This document shows, piece by piece, positions 16,007-20,879 of a DNA stretch of 20,879 nt (position 1 is its first letter; the number at the start of each line of letters is the position of its first letter). Source of the stretch: Clostridiales bacterium. Lineage in GTDB: Bacteria > Bacillota > Clostridia > Lachnospirales > WQUN01. The translations under genes and the position numbers were made by a program. Below the pieces are notes generated by a model, which worked only from the letters and a program-made list of their open reading frames with translations, ran no database searches and was not told the origin of the DNA. The stretch spans positions 1 to 20,879 of the forward strand of contig JAISRJ010000189.1 in the NCBI GenBank assembly GCA_031273705.1. Direction: 5' to 3'.

Positions 16007-19000
16007 TTAATGGCCGATTGCCACAACTTCCAAATCCTCTGTCTTTAGCTTAGACTCCATCACATCCAGCAACGCCCTTACAGTATCCAAGGAAGTCATT
16101 ACAGTGACGCCGCTTTCCGTCGAGGCGCGACGAATTTTAAATCCGTCACTGTTAATGTTATTCCCCTTACTGGGTATATCTATGATTAGGTCGATTAGTC
16201 CGCTTCGGATAATATCCAAGATATTAGGGACGCCTTCGCTGATTTTTTTTACTTCCATAACGCGGATCCCTTGATTTCTCAAAACCCGACCGGTTCCTTC
16301 GGTAGCTATAAATTTGCAATTAAATCTGTTAAATCTTTTTGCCAATGGCAAAAACTCTTGTTGATCCCGCTTGCGAATCGTCGCCAAGACAAGGCTGCCA
16401 TGCGTAGGTATTTGAATCTTTGCCGCTATAAAGCCCTTTATCAAAGCTTCGTTCAATGTCTTTCCCACGCCCAGCACCTCCCCGGTCGAACGCATTTCCG
16501 GACCCAAAGAAACTTCAACCAAAGGCAATTTTTCCGTAGAAAACACAGGCACTTTAACGGCGACCTTATTCGCTTCGGGATACAATCCTACCCCATAGCC
16601 CAGCTCGCCCAAGCTTTCCCCGGTCATTGCCCTGGTCGCCAATTCGATAATCGGCACCCCCGTTACTTTTGTAATATATGGCACTGTGCGAGATGAGCGT
16701 GGATTTACCTCTATTATATATAGCTCGCCTTTGTATTCCACAAATTGAATGTTTATCATGCCCACGACTTCCAGAGCCAGCGAGATTCGCGTCGTTATTT
16801 CTAAGATTCGCCGTTTTGTGGAAATAGACAAATTTTGCGGCGGATAAATCGAAATACTGTCGCCTGAATGCACGCCGGCTCGCTCCAAATGTTCCATTAT
16901 TCCAGGAATAAGCACGTCTTTTCCGTCGCAAACAGCGTCAACCTCTATTTCCAGCCCCTCTAAATAGCTGTCAATCAATACCGGGTTCTTTTTATCTTTT
17001 TCAAACGCGCGTTGCAGATAGTCATGCAACCGTGATTGCTCATAGGTGATTTCCATCCCCTGCCCGCCCAACACATAGCTGGGTCTGACCAACAACGGAA
17101 AACCCAATATATCGGCGGCTTCAACCCCTTCTTCCACATTCCAGACAGCCTTGCCTTTGGGACGGGGAATATTCAATTTTTCCATCAAAGCGTCAAACTT
17201 TTCTCGATCCTCGGCAATGTCAATTTGTTCCGGCTTTGTTCCATAAATGGTAATATTCATTTCTCGTAGAAATTTCGCAAGCTTTATCGCGGTCTGCCCA
17301 CCAAATTGTAAAATTACACCGTCCGGTCTCTCTTTTTCCACAACATTTAGTACGTCTTCCTCGGTCAACGGCTCAAAATACAGCTTATCGGCCGTGTCAA
17401 AATCCGTGCTGACGGTTTCCGGGTTATTGTTTACTATAATAGTCTCAATACCTGCCTTTTTTAAAGACAATACACTCTGCACCGAGCAATAATCAAACTC
17501 TATACCCTGCCCTATGCGGATAGGCCCGGAACCAATAACCAAAACTTTCTTTCTATCCGATGGAAAACTTTCTTCCTCATCCCCATATACTGAATAATAG
17601 TATGGGGAAACAGCCTCAAATTCTCCGGCGCAAGTGTCAACCATTTTATATATTGGATTTATAGTCCATTTTTTTCTTAAAGAGTAAATTTCAGGCGGAG
17701 TTGAATCAATAAAATCCGCTATCGCCTTATCAGAAAATCCCTTTTGCTTGTAAAACAGCAGCTTCTCTTTGGTTAAATCCGCGAGTTTTAGAGTCTTTAA
17801 TTCTTCTTCCCAATCGACAATATTCTTTATCTTATGGATGAAAAATGGATCCATGCCAGTAATATCGCAAATTTCTTCCAGCGAATATTTACGGCGCAAC
17901 AGCTCGGCAAGATCAAAAATCCGTTCATCGTCGGGGGTACGGATCGTCCTCTTTAGCTCGTTTATTGATTTGCTTTTAGAGGATTTTAATTCCAAACTGT
18001 ACTGCCCGATTTCCAAAGAACGAATCCCTTTCAAAAATGTCTGCTCAAAACTGCCTCCAATCGCCATGATTTCTCCAGTCGCCATCATTTTTGTACCTAA
18101 TGTGCGTTTCGCGAATCTAAACTTGTCAAACGGCCATTTGGGAATCTTTAAAACCACATAATCCAACGACGGCTCGAAACACGCGGTTGTCTTGCCGGTT
18201 ACGGCGTTCTTTATTTCGTCCAGATTAAAACCCAGAGCAATCTTAGCCGCAACTTTCGCTATGGGATAGCCGGTGGCCTTAGAAGCCAGCGCCGACGAAC
18301 GACTCACGCGAGGGTTAATCTCTATCACCGCGTATTGGTAGCTATACGGATCCAAAGCGAATTGAATATTGCAGCCCCCAACAATCTTCGCTTCATTTAT
18401 AATTCTTATAGCGGCATGGCGCAGCATTTGGTATTCTCTGTCAGAGAGAGTTTGCGCCGGAGCCACCACTATGCTGTCGCCGGTATGAACGCCCACGGGG
18501 TCAACGTTTTCCATGGAACAGACTGTAATGCAGTTACCGGCTGAATCGCGCATTACTTCATATTCTTTTTCTTTCCAGCCTTTTATGCTTCGTTCAATCA
18601 GCGCCTGCCCAACACGACTTAAATGTAAACCTTGGGATAAAATATCACGCAATTCATTTTCATTTTCGGCTATGCCGCCGCCGGTTCCACCCAAAGTATA
18701 GGCCGGGCGCACTATAACAGGGTATCCTATGTTTTCGGCAAACATCACCCCGTCGTCAACATCCGTTACAATGTCACTTTTGACAATCGGCTGCCCAATT
18801 CGCTCCATCAGATTTTTGAAGCTCTCCCTGTCCTCGCCCTCTTTAACGGATTTTATAGAGGTACCTATAACCCGAACACCATATTTTTGTAATACACCGG
18901 ATTCATAAAGTTCTACGGAGAGGTTAAGTCCCGTTTGGCCGCCCATACCCGCGATAACCGAGTCCGGACGTTCTTTTGCTATTACTTTTTGAACGAATTG

Positions 19001-19213
19001 GGCTGTAAGAGGATCGATATATGTATAATGAGCCATCCCAAAATCGGTCATTATAGTGGCGGGATTAGAATTTATCAGCACCACTTCCACACCCTCCTCC
19101 CGCAGAGCTTGGCAAGCTTGAGTACCAGAGTAGTCGAATTCCGCCGCTTGCCCGATGATTATTGGGCCCGACCCGATAACCAAAACTTTTTTTATGCTTA
19201 AATCTCTAGGCAA
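16007..19213 (-). CDS. carB: Carbamoyl-phosphate synthase large subunit
   Basis: CarB makes carbamoyl phosphate from bicarbonate, ammonia delivered by CarA from glutamine, and two ATP, for pyrimidine and arginine synthesis. The 1068-residue length is normal. Two homologous halves are visible: VLVIGSGPIIIGQAAEFDYS near the start and VLVIGSGPIRIGQGIEFDY near residue 560, each followed by an ATP-grasp domain (EINPRVSRSSALASK and EVNPRSSRTVPYITK). A C-terminal MGS-like allosteric domain occupies about 935-1068. The start is a TTG at 19213-19211, chosen because AGGGAGG lies seven bases upstream and the protein begins at the family's usual place. It overlaps the end of pyrF by 16 bases, so coupled translation is likely. 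No carA lies beside it, which is unusual. Confidence 0.97.
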   Translation of the reverse strand: MPRDLSIKKVLVIGSGPIIIGQAAEFDYSGTQACQALREEGVEVVLINSNPATIMTDFGMAHYTYIDPLTAQFVQKVIAKERPDSVIAGMGGQTGLNLSVELYESGVLQKYGVRVIGTSIKSVKEGEDRESFKNLMERIGQPIVKSDIVTDVDDGVMFAENIGYPVIVRPAYTLGGTGGGIAENENELRDILSQGLHLSRVGQALIERSIKGWKEKEYEVMRDSAGNCITVCSMENVDPVGVHTGDSIVVAPAQTLSDREYQMLRHAAIRIINEAKIVGGCNIQFALDPYSYQYAVIEINPRVSRSSALASKATGYPIAKVAAKIALGFNLDEIKNAVTGKTTACFEPSLDYVVLKIPKWPFDKFRFAKRTLGTKMMATGEIMAIGGSFEQTFLKGIRSLEIGQYSLELKSSKSKSINELKRTIRTPDDERIFDLAELLRRKYSLEEICDITGMDPFFIHKIKNIVDWEEELKTLKLADLTKEKLLFYKQKGFSDKAIADFIDSTPPEIYSLRKKWTINPIYKMVDTCAGEFEAVSPYYYSVYGDEEESFPSDRKKVLVIGSGPIRIGQGIEFDYCSVQSVLSLKKAGIETIIVNNNPETVSTDFDTADKLYFEPLTEEDVLNVVEKERPDGVILQFGGQTAIKLAKFLREMNITIYGTKPEQIDIAEDREKFDALMEKLNIPRPKGKAVWNVEEGVEAADILGFPLLVRPSYVLGGQGMEITYEQSRLHDYLQRAFEKDKKNPVLIDSYLEGLEIEVDAVCDGKDVLIPGIMEHLERAGVHSGDSISIYPPQNLSISTKRRILEITTRISLALEVVGMINIQFVEYKGELYIIEVNPRSSRTVPYITKVTGVPIIELATRAMTGESLGELGYGVGLYPEANKVAVKVPVFSTEKLPLVEVSLGPEMRSTGEVLGVGKTLNEALIKGFIAAKIQIPTHGSLVLATIRKRDQQEFLPLAKRFNRFNCKFIATEGTGRVLRNQGIRVMEVKKISEGVPNILDIIRSGLIDLIIDIPSKGNNINSDGFKIRRASTESGVTVMTSLDTVRALLDVMESKLKTEDLEVVAIGH

Positions 19214-20151
19214 CGCAAATCCTCCCTCATTTCAAGAACCGCAGCTCGCGCGGCTTTAGCAAACTGCTCCGGCCCAAATTTATCTTTGTACTTTGGGTTT
19301 TTATAAGCCGCTATTATTCCGCGCGAACTATTTACTATGGATCCTTTTACCAAGTCAGCGGCTTTTGCGCCCTGTGCGCCATAACCCGGCGCCAAAAAGA
19401 AGGTGTGAGGCATTATTTCTCTCAACCGCCTTGCCTGTTTCGGATGTGTCGCGCCGACGACCGCCCCAACGGCGCTATAACCGGATTCACCGATCAAGTC
19501 CCTCCCCCACTCCGAAACTAAAGCCGCCACATGCTCATATAATGAAATTGATTTAGTTAAATCAGATTCTTTTGAACCAGAATCTTTAAAATCAGAAACT
19601 TTTTGATTTAAGACTTGCAGATCTTGAATTTGTCCTGACCCCGGGTTAGAAGTTTTTACAAGAACAAAAACGCCTTTGTTATACTTACGGCAAGACTTTA
19701 TAAAAGGCGCGACTGCGTCTTCTCCCAGATAGGGATTTACCGTGACGAAATCGACATCGAATACCGGCGTTCTCATCCCCTTTATATTTACCCTCCCTAA
19801 ATGCGCGTCCGCGTAGGCATCGGCGGTAGATGCTATATCTCCGCGCTTAATGTCCGCAATTATTAATAATCCTTTGGCCTTCGCGTAGCTTATAGTGTCG
19901 GCATACGCGTTAACGCCATTCGCGCCAAACCTTTCGTACATTGCAATCTGCGGTTTTACAGCGGGTACAATATCATAAACCGCGTCAATTATCTCACAAT
20001 TAAAACGCAGAATCGCTTGACTCGCGCTTGTTAAATCCGAGGCGTCGGAATCCCAAACACAATCCGGCAAAAAATCTAAATCCGGATCCAAGCCAACTAC
20101 CGACGGGTTACGCAAATATTTAATTCTATAAATCAATTCGTCGATTGCCAT
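19198..20151 (-). CDS. pyrF: Orotidine 5'-phosphate decarboxylase, type 2
   Basis: PyrF converts OMP to UMP, the last step of de novo UMP synthesis. The catalytic Asp-Lys-Asp set is present in IADIKRGDIAST (D100, K102, D105), with VGLDPD at 19-24 and VNPYLGEDAV and VKTSNPGSG further on. The long insertions and 317-residue length fit the type 2 (about 270-310 residue) branch rather than the short B. subtilis type. The frame is open to 20256, but those extra 35 residues are non-conserved. ATG 20151-20149 has GGAGGGG eight bases upstream and gives the normal N terminus. carB follows with overlap. A Ser/Lys/Asp-rich insertion near 200-220 (SDFKDSGSKESDLTKS) is probably a surface loop. Confidence 0.95.
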   Translation of the reverse strand: MAIDELIYRIKYLRNPSVVGLDPDLDFLPDCVWDSDASDLTSASQAILRFNCEIIDAVYDIVPAVKPQIAMYERFGANGVNAYADTISYAKAKGLLIIADIKRGDIASTADAYADAHLGRVNIKGMRTPVFDVDFVTVNPYLGEDAVAPFIKSCRKYNKGVFVLVKTSNPGSGQIQDLQVLNQKVSDFKDSGSKESDLTKSISLYEHVAALVSEWGRDLIGESGYSAVGAVVGATHPKQARRLREIMPHTFFLAPGYGAQGAKAADLVKGSIVNSSRGIIAAYKNPKYKDKFGPEQFAKAARAAVLEMREDLRCLEI

Positions 20152-20207
20152 ACTACTTTCCCCTCCACTATAGCGGTTCCACAAAATAAACGAAAAAAAG
20201 AAGCGAG

Positions 20208-20236
20208 ATAATAATGTATGTTTTCCACCCGCGCAA
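20208..20236 (-). promoter_or_regulatory. Weak second promoter candidate for pyrF
   Basis: TTGCGC (20231-20236) and TATTAT (20208-20213) are 17 bases apart on the minus strand. The -35 box is poor. If active, it would bypass the leader hairpin. Confidence 0.22.
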
Positions 20237-20271
20237 AAAAATAACAACAAAAGCAACGCCTCTATTGTTAT
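20235..20271 (-). terminator. Terminator-like hairpin in the pyrF leader (possible attenuator)
   Basis: On the minus strand ATAACAATAGAGGC pairs over 14 positions (three G-T pairs) with GCTTTTGTTGTTAT around a GTT loop, and the T-run after the stem gives a terminator shape. It lies between the predicted promoter and pyrF, so it would stop transcripts before pyrF unless relieved. I found no convincing PyrR-binding sequence. Confidence 0.45.
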
Positions 20272-20347
20272 GGTTAATGTTCCCTATTTATAAAATAATC
20301 GTAACCCGCAAAAAATAACATGCGCGACTCCCTTGACCGTTTATTTA

Positions 20348-20375
20348 ATTATATCACAGGTTGGGAAATTTGCAA
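20348..20375 (-). promoter_or_regulatory. Sigma-A-type promoter of pyrF-carB
   Basis: On the minus strand TTGCAA (20370-20375) and a perfect TATAAT (20348-20353) are 16 bases apart. The implied leader to pyrF is about 190 bases, long enough for attenuation control. Confidence 0.6.
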
Positions 20376-20422
20376 GAGAGAATACAGGCATGTTAATTAC
20401 AAGGAAGTTTTTTCAGAGTCAA

Positions 20423-20471
20423 ATGGCGCGCAATATGGACATTCCATACATCGGCACTTTACGCGCGCCAT
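20423..20471 (-). repeat. Nested inverted repeat downstream of folC
   Basis: Outer arms ATGGCGCGC and GCGCGCCAT are 9-base perfect complements. Inside them TATGGA and TCCATA form a second hairpin at 20434-20448 with a 3-base loop. Only three Ts follow on the minus strand, so it could act as a weak folC terminator or be a structured mRNA end. Confidence 0.5.
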
Positions 20472-20492
20472 CCTTACTTTAGCGAAAATGAT

Positions 20493-20879
20493 TCAACTAA
20501 GACCAAAATAACTTCTAATTGCGCCGGCCATATAGAATGAGCCGAACGCGCAGATAACATCTTCCTTTCGTACAGTGCCTACGGCATATTCAATTCCTTC
20601 GGCAATACCGCCGCACGGAGTAACGTAAGCGAATCCCTTCAATTGTATGTACTTTGCCAGACGTTCGGCGGGTATAGCCCGGGGATTGTCCGGAGCTACG
20701 GCAATGATTCGCTCCGCGTGGGGAAGGATTATCTCTAACATTTGGTTATAGTCCTTGTCGGCCATGACGCCAAACAGAAATGTGGCCTTTCGGCCGGGAA
20801 AATATTGTTGCAGATTTGAGACGATGGACCGCACGCACTGCGGATTATGACCTCCATCCAAAATTACGCAAGGCTCTTG
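20493..20879 (-). CDS. folC: Folylpolyglutamate/dihydrofolate synthase, C-terminal part
   Basis: The visible 128 residues start inside the gene: the frame stays open to the window edge (…PCVILDGGHNPQ), so the start lies outside. FolC adds glutamate to folates with ATP. LDGGHNP is the conserved motif at the start of its C-terminal domain. GVMADKDYNQML and CAFGSFYMAGAIR near the end match the family's later motifs. The C terminus looks complete and ends in a TGA. The family is related to Mur ligases, but the DGGHNP and ADKDY motifs favour FolC. Whether it also has dihydrofolate synthase activity cannot be told from this part. Confidence 0.92.
   Translation of the reverse strand, partial: QEPCVILDGGHNPQCVRSIVSNLQQYFPGRKATFLFGVMADKDYNQMLEIILPHAERIIAVAPDNPRAIPAERLAKYIQLKGFAYVTPCGGIAEGIEYAVGTVRKEDVICAFGSFYMAGAIRSYFGLS

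Larger units (their letters stand above)
20152..20492 (-). other. 341-base intergenic region and pyrF leader
   Basis: It holds, in transcription order, a nested inverted repeat after folC (20423-20471), a sigma-A-type promoter (20348-20375), a terminator-like hairpin (20235-20271), a weaker second promoter candidate (20208-20236) and the pyrF ribosome binding site. A 63-codon plus-strand frame here has no supporting features. Confidence 0.6.

Noticed and set aside
20152..20256. N-terminal extension of pyrF to 20256
   Set aside because: The 35 residues are hydrophobic and Phe-rich from AT-rich leader DNA, and a strong ribosome binding site sits before the internal ATG at 20151.
20320..20511. 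63-codon plus-strand frame downstream of folC
   Set aside because: It has no ribosome binding site, overlaps the folC 3' end and the pyrF promoter, and resembles no known protein.

Overview
The window comes from an AT-rich, endospore-forming anaerobic Firmicute, most likely a clostridial lineage. SpoIVA is a spore-coat morphogen found only in endospore formers. Re-type citrate synthase is typical of anaerobic clostridia. Genes have strong GGAGG-type ribosome binding sites, and several start with TTG or GTG. Every supported gene lies on the minus strand, so transcription runs from high to low coordinates.

Layout in transcription order. (1) 20493-20879: the 3' end of folC. (2) 20151-16007: pyrF then carB, overlapping by 16 bases, behind a predicted promoter and a leader of about 190 bases that contains a terminator-like hairpin. 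A strong terminator follows carB, and its 3' arm is repeated as a 16-bp tandem array. (3) 15749-13221: a Re-citrate synthase and an isocitrate dehydrogenase-like gene, the oxidative route to 2-oxoglutarate without a local aconitase, behind a clear sigma-A-type promoter. (4) 13012-11534: spoIVA, with its own terminator and a candidate sigma-E promoter. (5) 11187 to beyond base 1: a compact run of seven genes behind a good sigma-A-type promoter (TTGTAT-17-TATAAT).

The seven-gene run is the unusual part. In order it encodes a lipoprotein with a vWA-like region whose metal site looks degenerate, a four-helix membrane protein, a tubulin/FtsZ-superfamily protein of the Tubulin_2 type, a 1624-residue protein with an Hsp70/actin-like ATPase domain behind a long N-terminal region with three diverged repeats, a signal-peptide plus single-pass membrane protein with a large cytosolic tail, an unrecognised 189-residue protein, and a Sel1/TPR-like protein that runs off the window. 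A tubulin-like and an actin-like nucleotide switch made from one operon together with envelope-anchored partners suggests a membrane-associated cytoskeletal or membrane-remodelling machine. Tubulin-like/vWA/GTPase neighbourhoods have been proposed as membrane-remodelling systems before; the combination with a giant actin-like protein and these membrane partners is one I do not recognise. Its function is inference only.
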